DNA from: Azolla caroliniana
Taxonomy: Eukaryota; Polypodiophyta
Assembly (NCBI GenBank): GCA_043228905.1
Contig: JBHGNT010000007.1
Span: 4,402,001 to 4,466,000, forward strand
Direction of reading: 5' to 3'
DNA length: 64,000 nucleotides
The notes below the pieces were generated by a model. That model did no database searches. It saw only the letters and a program-made list of their open reading frames with translations, and was not told the origin of the DNA. Made by a program: the position numbers and the translations under genes. Position 1 is the first letter of the stretch, and each line of letters begins with the position of its first letter. This document shows, piece after piece, positions 36,541 through 49,541 of this stretch.

Positions 36541-39500
36541 CAGATTTGAACCCACAACCTCTCCCATCTTTTGTTGTGCTTTAATTCATATAACACATAT
36601 ACATATGTAAATAAATCTATTTTGTTTCCTTCGACAGCTTTCACACCATCACTATAGTTAAGTGTATACCATTGATCCATCCATCGATCCATCCCGAAGC
36701 TTCAGCTCGGGTAGAGACTCAAGAGTTCCTAGTGTCTGAGTGACACCCCTTGTCCTTCGTTTCTTCCTTTCCCTCGGGGGACTTCAGTTATGGTTCACTT
36801 GTCTTGTCCGAGCCCTCTCGGTCATCCTTCAATACACCTACCTCTTGTCCTTAGTTTCTTCCTTCCCCTTGAGTTATGGTTCGCTTGTCTTGTCTGAACC
36901 CTCTCGATCGTCCTTCAATCCGCCATAGCCTTTCAAACCTATCCTCATTGTGTCCCCTTCACCTCACAAATCGCACATAAGGACACAACTTTATGAGCTT
37001 CTACCCTACCCCACCCGAGTGAGGGTCATCACATGGTCCCCTTGTAGGCTTAACCATTGTAGACCTGGCTTTTTCTCAAATATCTCGTTTCCTGTTGTTC
37101 GCTACCCTGTGACACTCCGCCTTGCCTATGATAGCTCGTACTACTGTGTTGAGCGGTTCACAAAATGTTTGCATGTATGTAAATGGAGCCTTGCTCGCAA
37201 GAAGCTTTGTAGCTGAACATTGCACCTAAACTTATGGATCCTTTGCCTTGCCTACATGAGCTCATGACATGTTGAGCATTGTATCGAGGGACGTACTCTC
37301 TCCTCCTCGCTTTCAAAAATGCATAATGTGCTTTAACAATGACATCACTACAAATACGCAACCTTTCTCATAGAAAGCATGTCACACCAAAATGTTTTGA
37401 ACACTTTAAGGAAACATGACCGAATGTGGTTTATTATTCCCACTAGAGGAAAGGCTAAGGTTCAAAACACGATCAAAGATTCATGACAAAGCATCACAAA
37501 ATTTAGAAGAAGAATAAAGCATAAGAAACCATCAATCTTATGAAGTGTGCAAGATAACCTAACTTAGCACACCTAGTTAGGGTACATGGAGTCTTGCCTC
37601 GCCTACAAAAGCTCATTACATTGAACAATGTACTACAACCTGCAAAAAGTTTTGGGGGGGGGGGGGGGGGGGGGGTAGTTTAAAAAGTTTTTCCACATTG
37701 GATAATTTCACAAACTTCTCCTATATATATATATTGAATTCCTTAATTCCTTTTGGTAGCACTGTATAGAAAGGAAAGGTAGCAAGAAGGAAGATTTGTC
37801 AAAATGCCATTCCTTTTACATGGAAATGCTATCAAGATGTATACACATTTTGAAACTCAATAATGTATAGATATAGTATTCGACATCCACCCCTTGTGGC
37901 CATTCCTTGGGAATGAGTGTCACATCCTTGCTTTAGGGATGGTTCAAATCAACCTTTGCTTCCATGTCTACTTTGCCACTTCTTGTCAAGATAAAGTCAC
38001 TCTATTACATAGATAAAAGCTTAGGCCTTAGGGGTCTGACACTATATAAATGTATTATACCTTCAACGTGCCAAAATAACTTTGGACCACCATTATCATG
38101 GAAACTAGGGCAACATTCCATGATACTTCATGGCATTCATAAGGTACAATAATAAATTATCTTGTGACACATCATGACTCCCCAGTAATGCCACTAGTTT
38201 AATGATCCTCACGAGTCCTTGAACACACCTTTGACGTGTTTCATTTCGAGCAAAATTATGAGTAGAATAGATAACCCTACATGTGTCTTATTCGCACATC
38301 ATAATACCGTGCAAATAATTTTGGCTTATCAGAATCCATTGCATGATGATTAATCAAAATTGACTACTGAATGAAGTCCTTTTCAATTGAAGATCACAAT
38401 CTTTGGTAGTTTTTTTTGATGTAGTGATAATTCTTCCAACAATCTTTAAAAGTATATGTTTGTAAGGCGTGTAATATAAATATCGAGTTACTGTTATTTT
38501 GGACATTGGACATCAATGCGAGCATTTCATTAGTAGGACACCCATATATATGGCCATTGTCGTTTAAGTGTTGGTTACTTGTACAAGTATCCCAACACTA
38601 GCATAGGAATCATTTATTGTTTTATAAACATTGAATCTATAGTATGTGGGGCAAATTTGATCGAAATAGTCATGACTTGCAACGTTAGGATTTGATTGTA
38701 GTTCAATTCTACGATGCCTTAAAAATGTCCATTGATGTGCACACAAAAGAAATTTATTTAAATGGAATGGGAAAGCAAATTTCAGCTCACCAACGGCAAC
38801 ACGAGGAGATTTAAATCAATGTCAATAGAATTGTAATGTGACAAGATGTGTGTCCTTGAATCATAATTTATGTGTATAATGAAAACAATAGGCTACGTCA
38901 TGTAACTATAGTATATATAAGCAAACTAGTATATAATATATGTTTGGTATTAAATAAATTGTTTATGGGTTAAACGTATAGAAATTGAGTGTTTATCGAT
39001 TAGATGAAACTTTGACAACAACCGTGAGGAAAAAACCACATGGTGAATTTTTAGTGCTTACACATGAATCGAGCATAACCTTTTTCTAAAACAACACGCA
39101 ATGCAAGTCTTCAATTGCTGTTTTTTATATGTATCATACAGAATCAAGCTTATGCAGGAATCGAATTCGAGTTTCAAAATACGAGGAATGAAGATTAAGG
39201 TTTGAGATTGAGCATCGTCATTGATGCAAAAGCACACCAACATAGTTGAGCATTTGGGCATCATATCCCAACTAGGTAACCAAATGTTCAATCACATGCA
39301 GCAACGTTAAGCCCGAGTTACTACTGGAGCTACTTTATTGTGTATCATAATTTCATTCTTTGATTTAAAACGAGACTTCTCCTCCATTGTTTTAAAGATG
39401 ACCAACAAGACTTTATACATCCAAAGGACGAAGTACGCAGGTTTTTTACCGTGTTACACATATAATTAGAAAAGGTTACAAGATAAAATTCAAGAAGACA

Positions 39501-42500
39501 CATGGTAGATCTTAAAGTTTGAGAATCCAACTTACTGACTATGTCCTTCTCCTCAATTAATGTGTCTCGCATTATTCCATCTATTATGCATTGCACATTG
39601 CACAAGATACCAACATGTTTGTTGTATGTGCATATTTCATTTATTGTTGAACGCAAACTTGTTCACTTATTATGAATGCATAAAGGAACGCATACTTGGA
39701 AAAAAAACATGTTGTTGGCTTATTGTTAACTTAATATTCATTTAAAATAAAGAAAGGAAATATATGTGTGAGGATGTTATGGAGATCTCGATGATATAAA
39801 GGTAAATGATTATGTTATTAGAAAGCTCGGGAAGTCATGATATTAAATTAATCATGCCACTCTAATAAACCACTTTTACTTCATGAAGTCCAACAATGCA
39901 ACCATATGTTATATGAAATTTCAAAACAATTGACTTTATGTGTTTCATTCATCCATGACTACAATAATATGGGCCAAATAGCAGTTGACTTCATTTGCTT
40001 CAACTCACCTCTCTCAACAATAATATGGCCCAAATAACTCCCAATGTCAATAATTTCCTCCTAAAACATTGGATTCGTCTTTGTATTAATACATTCACAA
40101 TGGATAATGTTATCATCACAAAACACTTATGATTCGTTGGGAATGTGCCACTAGTATTTAATGTTGCAAACAAATAGTTAATTCAAGTCAAACTTGATTT
40201 GTAGGTCATAACAATGTTGAATAAGTTATGAGTGATTCTCACAAGAGTAGCAGTCAACCTTCACATAGACTCTTTCATGCAAGGTGTTTGTGGTGGATAT
40301 TTCATCTAAAAATATGGGTAGATTCACAAGTGTGGGGATTAAGCAAGGAATATCCTAATAATGGTCGCCTCAATCAAATGCTTAAAATGTGAGAATTGGG
40401 TGTGGAGATCAAATGAATGTGAAAAGAGAATAGGTAGATAAAGTAGGAAAATGATTATGATTAATATGTGGAAAAAAGGTGGACGATGAGTGTCTTGTAA
40501 ATCAAAAAATTAATGCCATAGTTCAAAAAAGAAAAGAAAAAGTTAAATAACTTCCCATGACTTCTCTGTGCATTCTTTATGCACGAGAGAGCGTGGAAGA
40601 ATGAATGGTGAATCATGGAAGAATGAAGGGGGTGGCCGATCTCTTTGTAACATTACCATGATTGGGAAAAGTGGATTGTTTTAATTAGTTCTTGCAGAGA
40701 GGTTTCGGGTGAGAATTTGGATTCTTTGGGATAAGGTAAGTCCCAATGATGAGATATCATTAATCCAAAACCACCCCACCAACTTCCAACAAGAGTTAAC
40801 AATTTTACTTCATTCATGAATGTGCCCACATGGGCCTTTCCATTTCAATTTTCTCACACTATTTGGCTCTTTTTTAAATATGTCCCCACAAAGGGAGATT
40901 TTGTTTCATGAATGTTAGGGTGTTAAGTTTATTATGTTTGGCCAATACCATCATAAAGAAAACACCTCAGGGTGTTGGAATTTAAATACATCAAAGTCTC
41001 AAAAGCTAATGATTGCACCTCAAGCACTATCCAAAACCTACGTCTCCCTCTTCAAAAGTTATACACATGCACACCTTTATTTAGTATACAGAGTGTGGAT
41101 TCCATAAATGCCTCCTCTCTCTTCGTGGTCAATAAGAGGAAACTCATCTTTGTATTCTGTAACATTGAGCAAATGGGCCCTTTGATATGTTGGAGGAGAA
41201 TTCTTTCATGTAAGATTTATTCGTTGGTTGAGTTTCACAGCTCATGTTGTTGGCTTCTAAACAATGATAAGACTCCATTGTCATGGTCTCTCTTCTCTAC
41301 TAAGTTTTCATGTTAGAGTTATATCCCATTATTACACAACCAGTGGTAGCATCACGAGTAGAGAATTTGGTAAGAGAGACGTGGAATTTGCAAGTCGTAG
41401 TCACATTGAAACCAAGAAGGGATAAAAGAGACATTGTGTGGCATGATTATGAAGAATCATGACACATTGCTATTAGATGCCATAAAGATGATGCAAACCA
41501 ACGAGTTTGGAGGTGTGTACCCTATGCAATAGGGTATACTTCACCCATGATTTGTGATGTGATTTGCAAATGATCAGTGTTACCAATGCATGTGCCAAGA
41601 AGACTCAACCTTTTGAATTTCATGGAGAATAGAGTGGTACATGATGCAATGCTAGTGAACTGAAGGCATTCTTCGAGGTGTTCAAGAGAAGGTGAAGTAG
41701 GTTTCTTACGTGCATAACCATAACTCATTAAGAGATAGGTTTTTCATAGTTTCCCCTAATCTTATGATGAGTATGCGTGGGTAAATTTTGAAAGGAACTA
41801 GGGCATGAATTGTAATATTCAATCCACAGTGTGGGATTAACTATTAAGCATGTTATCACTTGACCACTTCAAATAAGGTAGTTGATTTTGAACCCAAGGG
41901 CCTAGGGTTTCAACCTATATTATAAGGAGACTACCTACCTTCTTTTGAGGGAGGCTTGACTTATGTTGAGACTATGACAATGCGGTTATGGCTCTTGTTA
42001 GCTACACACGTGCGGTTCATTGTAGAACCCAAAGGTATGACTCTTTCAACCCTCGATGGTATGGGACATAAACCTTAAGAAAGGACATACTCTAGGTGGT
42101 GCATTGGATTTGTCCAAAGGTTAGCCCTCAGAAAATAAGTCAAACGTAATTATCGAATGTGCCATTCATTGATCATGTAGAAGATTCAAAGTGGATATCC
42201 TTGATCCATTTGTGTACTCAAGAAGAGAGGAAAACGCATGTGTGGATTACAGGCTGCTAACTAATACAATGCACTGAAAGTGTTCTTAAGAATTGAGATG
42301 GGGGCATGTGTGGCCAAACCAGAGACTCATTTTACATATGAAGGAATGGTATTATTATTTTTGTCTTGAAAGCGTAGTACGTAATATACTCGAATGCATT
42401 GGCAAAACATTATGTTCCCATACGAATGAAAACGAATGCGTATGTTATCAAAACATTATTATGTTTTTTTTTATTACACATTTTACCTTAACTTTCTTAG

Positions 42501-42700
42501 TACCTTAAAAGAAAATTATCTTATAATAAATAATGAATACAAAAGTATGGTATTTACCATACTCAAAATGATTGAAACATTCGCGAATACACGTATGGTA
42601 CGTATGGTTCATACTATGCTTGATAGAGTAGGACCAAAAAGAATGAATGGTTTTTTTTTTGTTTTTTTTGCTTGAGAATTTGAATGAGATGGATTTGAGG
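36541..42700. other. Intergenic with local duplications, no gene recognised
   Basis: At 36749-36925 a block of about 94 bp (cttgtccttcgtttcttcc..ttatggttc..ccctctcg) is present twice in diverged form. Related short blocks (cttgcctacatgagctc, then gttgagcattgta) recur near 37122, 37245 and 37595 with changes. A G22 run is at 37654-37675. From 37700 to 42700 only short chance frames are seen. Confidence 0.45.
37654..37675 (+). repeat. G22 homopolymer
   Basis: Twenty-two consecutive G residues. Such runs may form quadruplex-type structures and are also prone to sequencing and assembly error in length. Confidence 0.85.
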
Positions 42701-42719
42701 AGGCTATTTTTGGGGTTTC

Positions 42720-42935
42720 TGCAAATATGGGGGCTATTTCGGAGATCTCTCTGCAAACAGAAAGAAAGTAAGAAGCAATGAAAGTATGTATGTATTGCAT
42801 GGAATGGAGTTTTGATTAGAAGCAGTTTTATTTCGTGAAGGAATTGTCTGTCTGTCTGTCTCTGCAATCGTATCGTTTTCGATCGAAGAGAAAGCGCTGA
42901 AAAAGAACCTGTTTTAGGGCTTTTGCTTTGCACAG
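42720..42935 (+). other. Possible 5' leader exon of the HMG-CoA reductase gene
   Basis: The sequence changes to a pyrimidine- and purine-tract pattern common in plant leaders (tctgtctgtctgtctctgc, tcgttttcgatcg) and ends at cacag|gtactctc, a possible donor. Acceptors lie just before the HMGR coding part (taacag at 45350). A leader intron of about 2.4 kb is possible. This is inference only. Confidence 0.2.
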
Positions 42936-44724
42936 GTACTCTCTTCCTTCTCGTGTCTTCTTCTATCTTCTTCTTCCTTTTCATCTCTTCGTTTCTCCTG
43001 CTGAAATTCCACGTCCCTTAACGTATGTGCAAACTGTTTTTTTTTTGAGCAGGATTAGGATTTTACGCATTCATTCATGAAACTTTTACATATGTCTTTC
43101 TTCTGCTTCTGGAGAAAATTATGAAAGAAACAAGCCGGATATGATGCTCCGCCTTGCATTTGTCTGATTAGAATGCTGGCGAGAAGCTTATTGTAGTCAT
43201 TATGTTTTCTTCTTATTCTTGCGCATGGAATGAGATCAAATTGTTTTCGAGAATGCCTTTCTTGTCGTGTTCTTTTCGTGCATCAAATGTAATCAGGTTG
43301 TTGAGTAGGATTGTTTCCTTGTTAGCGTCTTTTCTCCCATCATTTGTGTGTAGAATGATCAAAATTTTGGCAAATAATGTACTTTTTGTAGTTTTTTCAT
43401 TCACAAAATGATTGAATAATATCAAGACGTCGATATTAATATTTATTTCTTGTGGTATTTTATTCACAATTATTCTGCATAAAATGGAAACAAAATGTTG
43501 CCAATGGAACACTTTCTTGGCGTGTATTTTTATTCCCATTGTGGCATTATCTGTAGTGAGACATGGACATGCAAACCAACTTCCATGTTAAGTGAGTGAG
43601 TAGTGGTGCTTCCCATATTAAGGTACATTTCACTTTTTTTCTAGAATGTGGAATTGAACCATATATGAATAGATACAGGGGGAATTATATATATGGAAGA
43701 GTAAGGATAGATATGAAACCAAACCAGGGGGTTAACCAGAGCAATAAACTTGAAGGGAACTTGCTAATAAGAAGTCATTTGAATTTTGCATGTTCAATTG
43801 CTCAACATGTGAGTTTAGATTTGAATCACGTGGTAGTAATGAGATCTCAGACCCGGAGATCAACTTTGATTTTGTCACTTAGAGGAACTCGTTTCTAAGT
43901 TATCTAGGACCTCGGGTAAATCCATGTTCATTGCTTTTGGCTTAGTTGATTAGTATGAATCTCATCACTTTGTAGTATGCAATGATAGACAAAATGGAGG
44001 CCATTGAAATTCTTATATGATTTCTCACCCATTGTGTCCTTCTCAAGATATTATTAAAGGTTGCCTTGGTGCCTACATAGAGATCTATCATGAGAGAAAG
44101 AGATAGATGTTGTGAGTGGGAATGTACTCATGAAGGTGCAACTTTTATTTACGAAGGTATATGTAATGACAGGAAGATAAATATGATGGCAGCATATCGC
44201 TCGTGCCATGCACGTGGCTGATATATGCTTTGGTTGTGTTGATTATTTATATTTACGTTAAAGGAAATATTGTTGTTCTAATTGGATCACCAGTGATTTG
44301 AAGTTGGTTACATATTGTCAAATAAAACCTGTGCTCCAATTTTTTGCAGCATCTTTTCTGAACTCAAGAACACTAAATTACGATTTTTATTGGTATTATT
44401 CCTTTACTTGGTTTATAAGATTTATTACTTTGAAATGTTATACAGTAGAAAATTTCTTTATGATTTGTGTAAATTTGAAACCATTGATGCGTATTCTATC
44501 TGCATGTGCTTGTATATCAAGTTGTTTTTGATGCAGCAACCATTTGAAAGGATGATTGCTAGATTAATGGCAGAAAGTAGTTCCTGTTATCTGCTATGCC
44601 TAGCTATCAATTATTTTATACCTTTGTTTGATGTAAATGGTGCTTTTAAGGTTTGATGGTTTGCTCTATTATTTGACACATTTTAGACATTGTGGGGTTT
44701 ATCTAACCAACTCCGAGGCTGATG

Positions 44725-44960
44725 TAGATAAATGGATGGTTAGGATGTTCTGAACACTACGATTTTTATAGAATTATAATTGGACCTAGTTTTTACATTG
44801 GGATGACAAAGATCACATTATTAAGCGTGAGTTGATGAGTCAGATAAAGGGATGGTTAGGATGTTGTGAACACTACAATTTTTATAGAATTTTAATTGGT
44901 CCTAGTTTTTCCATCGGGATGATGAAGATCACATTATTTAGCGTGAGTTAATGAATCATT
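44725..44960. repeat. 116-bp tandem duplication upstream of HMGR
   Basis: The block gatggttaggatgtt(c/g)tgaacactac through cacattatt(a/t)agcgtgag occurs twice, starting at about 44735 and 44851, with roughly 90 percent similarity by eye. Confidence 0.8.
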
Positions 44961-45379
44961 CTTCATTAGCCGATGATTGGATATTCTCATAAAATACATG
45001 TCTATTCTAAATAAAGTCTCCTTTCCATTTTTTTATAGAGGAACTGGGTTATTTTTAATCATATTACATTCATAGGCATGGACATGCATGCAATTTACTT
45101 TCCATTGTGTGTTCAATCATAGAATGTTTGTTGGCCTATGATTCCTGAAATTCTTTGACATTTTGAAGTTAGAAAAGTATGCATGACTGGAAATAATCTT
45201 TATCTTTTCTCGTTATGTAATTTGGAAGAAGGAAGCTTAACGGTGTTAGTGCTCTTTTATACTTATTGCATATTCTTGCATGTATTTTTATCACCCTGAA
45301 TTTTCTTCTGGTACAATTTAAATTAACAGGCTTTATTTTTCCTGTAACAGTTTTTGAGTTCGTCTGTTTTGTGTTGCTT

Positions 45380-45385
45380 ATGTGA
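45380..45385 (+). promoter_or_regulatory. Start-stop uORF (ATGTGA) just before the HMGR start
   Basis: ATG directly followed by TGA ends four bases before the assigned HMGR ATG at 45390, in a different frame. If it is in the mature leader it is a minimal upstream reading frame. Confidence 0.4.
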
Positions 45386-45389
45386 CGGA

Positions 45390-47639
45390 ATGAGAACTCA
45401 GCTGTATGATCATGTTTCTTTCGATGAAAAACTTGAAAAAGGGAACAAAAATTCCAAGCTGCTTGCTTCTGATGCCCTGCCTCTTCCAGTGTGGCTCACC
45501 AATAGGATTTTCATCCTGACCTTCTTTACTGCTTCATACTACCTCCTCCAGAGATGGGGAGATAAGAAATTCAGGAACCCTACACCACTTCATATCTTAA
45601 GTTTTGGAGATATTATTGCATTTGTTGGTCTTATTGGGTCACTTATTTATCTCCTCGGATTTTTCGGGATTGACTATGTTCAAAATTTCATCGGTAAAAC
45701 CTCAGATGGGCTATGGGAATTCAGTGAGGAAAACGAAGACAATGTTAGAATGGCATCTGATACTAAAGCAATCTTAAAACCTCCTGGTTCTAAACCAAAA
45801 TATCAGCCACAATTAGAACTGAAAGCTCCAAATTTGGGTGAGAACAATGACGAAGACATTGCATCAGCAGTTAATTGTGGTTCTATAGCCTCATATTCAT
45901 TGAAGGCAAGTTTCGGAGATGCATATAGAGCAGCTTCTATAAGGAAAAGAGCAATGGAGATTATCACTGGACGATCGCTTGAATGTCTTCCTCTTAGTGG
46001 CTTTGATTATGCATCTGTAGTTGGGCAGTGTTGTGAAATGGTGATCGGACATGTTCAATTACCTGTGGGTGTAGCTGGACCACTCTTACTTGATGGTTGT
46101 CAATACATGGTGCCTATGGCTACTACAGAAGGTTGTCTTGTAGCAAGTACTAATCGGGGGTGCAAAGCAATTTTTTTATCTGGAGGTTGTACAAGTATTC
46201 TCCTTAAAGATGGCATGACAAGGGCACCTGTAGTCCGTTTCAACCGAGCAAAACGTGCATCCGAGTTAAAATTGTATATTGAGGATTCTAGTAAATATGA
46301 GACTCTCAGTACGCTTTTTAACAGGTACATCTATTCTTCATAATAGAGCATCACCTATTTATCAGTTCATGCATTTAATGGATCAAACACTTTTGTTCTT
46401 GCGGTTCATGCAATAGATATTTCATAATCACAATAGAGGTTTCTATTTTATCATTTATGCATTCAATCAAAACAAATAGATTTGCATGCAACTTTCGCAT
46501 TACACAATAGATGATGTCTTCTATGACTGTAACAGAGATTTCTATTTGGTCATTTATGTGCATTCAGTCAGAACAAATCTATTTGCATAACTGAAACTTC
46601 ACTTTGCAGAATAAAGATTTCATATTCATATTGTTTATGTGCATTTAATCAGAACAAGCAGGTTTGCACGTCTACAGAGTATACAGTGCACGTTAGCTGG
46701 TCGGAATCTCTACATTCGGTTCTGTTCCTCAACTGGGGATGCTATGGGAATGAACATGGTTTCGAAAGGCGTTCAGAGTGTTCTTGATTATCTTCAGAAT
46801 GAGTTTCCTGACATGGAAACTTTGAGCATCTCTGGTAAAATAGTCAAGGCATGAACACTGATGTACATGAACAGGACACTATCTTTTCTTTTTCCCTGAT
46901 TAAGTAATAGGTACTTTCTTGATGTATAGCACAGGCAATTTATGTGCGGATAAGAAAGCAACAGCTATAAACTGGATCAATGGACGTGGGAAATCGGTGG
47001 TTTGTGAGGCTGTCATTTCCAAAGAGATTGTTGAAAATGTACTCAAGACATCTGTATCTGAGCTAATAGAACTTAATACTGTAAAGAATCTTGGTGGCTC
47101 AGCTCTTGCGGGTTCTGTGGGTGGTTTTAATGCCCATGCTTCAAATATTGTTTCTGCGATATTCATTGCAACGGGTCAAGACCCTGCTCAAAATGTGGAG
47201 AGTTCTCAGTGTATCACTATGATGGAGTCAACAAATGAAGGGCGGGACTTGCATGTTTCTGTCACAATGCCATCAATAGAGGTAGGTGGTAAAATCATTA
47301 AATGGTGATATGGACCACATTACTTCTTGCTGAACTACTTATAATTTGATAGATTGGTGCCTATTGATATTTTGATGGTGCTTATATTTTCAATACAAAT
47401 AGGTTGGAACAATTGGCGGAGGTACTGATTTGGCATCTCAATCTGCATGCTTAAATCTTTTGGGTGTTAAGGGTGCAAACTTAGAGAGGCCAGGTGCTAA
47501 TGCACAAAAATTGGCTAGAATAGTTGCTGGAGCTGTTCTTGCTGGTGAGTTATCTCTCATGTCTGCTTTAGCTGCTGGCCATCTTGTTAAAAGTCACATG
47601 AAATACAATCGATCGAACAAGAACCTCGCCGAAAAATAA
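45390..47639 (+). CDS. HMGR: 3-hydroxy-3-methylglutaryl-CoA reductase
   Basis: Four exons, join(45390..46324, 46653..46834, 46935..47281, 47403..47639), give 566 residues and the usual plant HMGR layout. The enzyme makes mevalonate from HMG-CoA with NADPH, the rate-controlling step of the cytosolic isoprenoid pathway, at the ER. Two membrane segments lie at about 34-57 and 70-98 ([20 protein letters not shown]). The catalytic domain starts near 165. Catalytic Glu is in TTEGCLVAS, Lys in [10 protein letters not shown], Asp in ATGQDPAQN and His in [10 protein letters not shown]; the Ser in that last motif is the known regulatory phosphorylation site of plant enzymes. The start is the first in-frame ATG after a likely acceptor. 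The N-terminus lacks the usual MDxRRR start, so a further upstream start exon is possible. Intron phases are 2, 1, 0. Confidence 0.93.
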
Positions 47640-49323
47640 AATAAAGCCTCTATTTATGAAGGAGCTAGCTTGAGCACTTGAAAAACACCTTGTGTTATTT
47701 TGATGAGTTATTGATGATATATTCTGTATATACAATTTTTTGTCGAAAGGACTCTCGAGTGTGTAGTAGTGATGTGGCCTATTGAAATGCAGATTGCATC
47801 TTACCAGAAACAAATGGTGTTAAGTACCATTATTTTTGTTTCATGAGTGCATGTGTGTTAATACACTTGCCTTCAATCTTTAGGGGTTCTCATAAATTTC
47901 ATTCCTTGTTTATGGAAATATTGATGAAACATTAAGGTAATAGTGAATACTCTCTTGGTGTCAAATAATTGTTTATGTAAAAGGATCACAAGAGATTCTT
48001 ATTTTGGGGACAGGATACTGAGAAATGTTTTCTACGCAAAACGTTCTTTAGGTTTAGGTCTATTTACCTGTACCATATGATAATAATGTAGTTTATGCTT
48101 ATGCATGTAAGATAATTGTCAGTGGCAGTCTTCGATATTTTACTTTATCTTCATCATCGTCGCTTGTTTTCACTATTATAGCTTTAGTCAAAGAATAACT
48201 AGTGCTTCCAAAGGTTGTACTTGATTTTCAAATATTGAATGTGCTACCAACATCTTGAATGCCGGGATTGGTATTTCTTTTTCAATGATGGTACTATCTT
48301 ATTGGTCAATAATTTGGTATGACCTATGGATTTTTAAAAAATTAAAATGTAAGAGTTATTGGTTCACCACATACTTTAGAAGTCTCATTCCTTCTGTCTG
48401 ATATGTGAAGACGTGATTTGATATCTAAAGTGGTAGTGTTGCCTATCTTATGTTTGCCTTCTCTCATCTAGCTCGTTATGTTTGTTCTTCATTCGATGTT
48501 TATATGTGAAGTGGAACGTGGAAATGGTTTTTGGCAGCTTTTGTTTAATTCTTTAGGTGAGGTGAAACATGGAAGTAGTATTATGTGCTTCCTACATAGA
48601 AGCTCTACAACGAGAATGTGTTGAACATTCACGTGACAAGGGAGTAGTGCACATTGAAAATACATCTCATTTGTGCTAATTTTGGAGCTTGGGTCAAGAA
48701 TGTTGGAAATAATGATGGAAGGCAAACTTTCAAAACTTTATCATGGTTAAACATTTAGTAGAGTTGTGTACTTAGAAGTGAGAATCAAGGCCATCAATTT
48801 GAAATTAACCTCTCATGCTTGTGATAGAGAGCTCAAGCTTTGTTATATTGCTACACTAGTATGATAACCCCATCTTCCTCACTTTCTAGTAAAAGTCCTA
48901 TATTCTATTCGAAGCTCAAAATCTTGCCTCTCTTCTCTCATTAGTTTAGGGAGGATGCAACATTTTACCCCGAACTCAATCTATTCCTGACCTTTGCACA
49001 CCCTTGCATGGATTGGCCATTACATGATCGATGTGAAAGTGGGGATCATTTGTGATGGGAATCCTTGAAGCATCCAACATGTTTTACTTGAATAGGTGGT
49101 TCACCTTTGCAAAGAAGAATGGGAGATTATGATTCATCGAGGATCTTCCGTTGGTAAATAAAGTTACTATTCGTAATGTTGGGATCAGGCCTAGCATGGA
49201 TAAATTTGTTGAAACCTTTGTCGGGAAACCTCTATGTCGGCTATGACCAGTTCCAACTAGCTTTAGGTAGCCAAGCTATCACCACAATCCCAATTGTGTA
49301 CATTGCCACAAGGGGCAACTAAC
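47640..49323. other. Intergenic, 3' flank of HMGR
   Basis: Presumably begins with the HMGR 3' UTR. No gene, RNA or structured repeat was recognised. Confidence 0.5.
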
Positions 49324-49541
49324 TTGGTGGCTGAAATCAGGAGAGCGGTCAACAAAGTGTAGATGATTCACATACTCACATATTCTATTATAAATTTACA
49401 CTACTATATAGAACCCAAATAATAGTCGATCCTTGGTGGCTGAAATCAGGAAAGCGGTCAACAAAGTGTAGATGATTCACATACTCACATATTCTATTAT
49501 AAATTTACACTACTATATAGAACCCAAATAATAGTCGATCC
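49324..49541. repeat. 109-bp nearly perfect tandem duplication
   Basis: The unit from ggtggctgaaatcagg (49326) to aatagtcgatcc recurs from 49435 to 49541. I saw one difference (gagagcgg versus gaaagcgg). The near identity points to a recent event. Confidence 0.9.

Noticed and set aside
36535-36600. B-box-like atttgaacccacaacc as another SINE copy
   Set aside because: Only this short motif matches; the neighbouring family segments are absent.
42505-42984. 159-residue minus-strand frame
   Set aside because: Composition is low complexity with Lys/Ser/Phe runs from T-rich and CT-rich DNA, without any known motif; it is antisense to what may be the HMGR leader.
45354-45389. Upstream part of the HMGR frame (reading SSSVLCCLCDG)
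   Set aside because: It has no ATG in frame and starts at a likely splice acceptor; kept as leader unless a cDNA shows an upstream coding exon.
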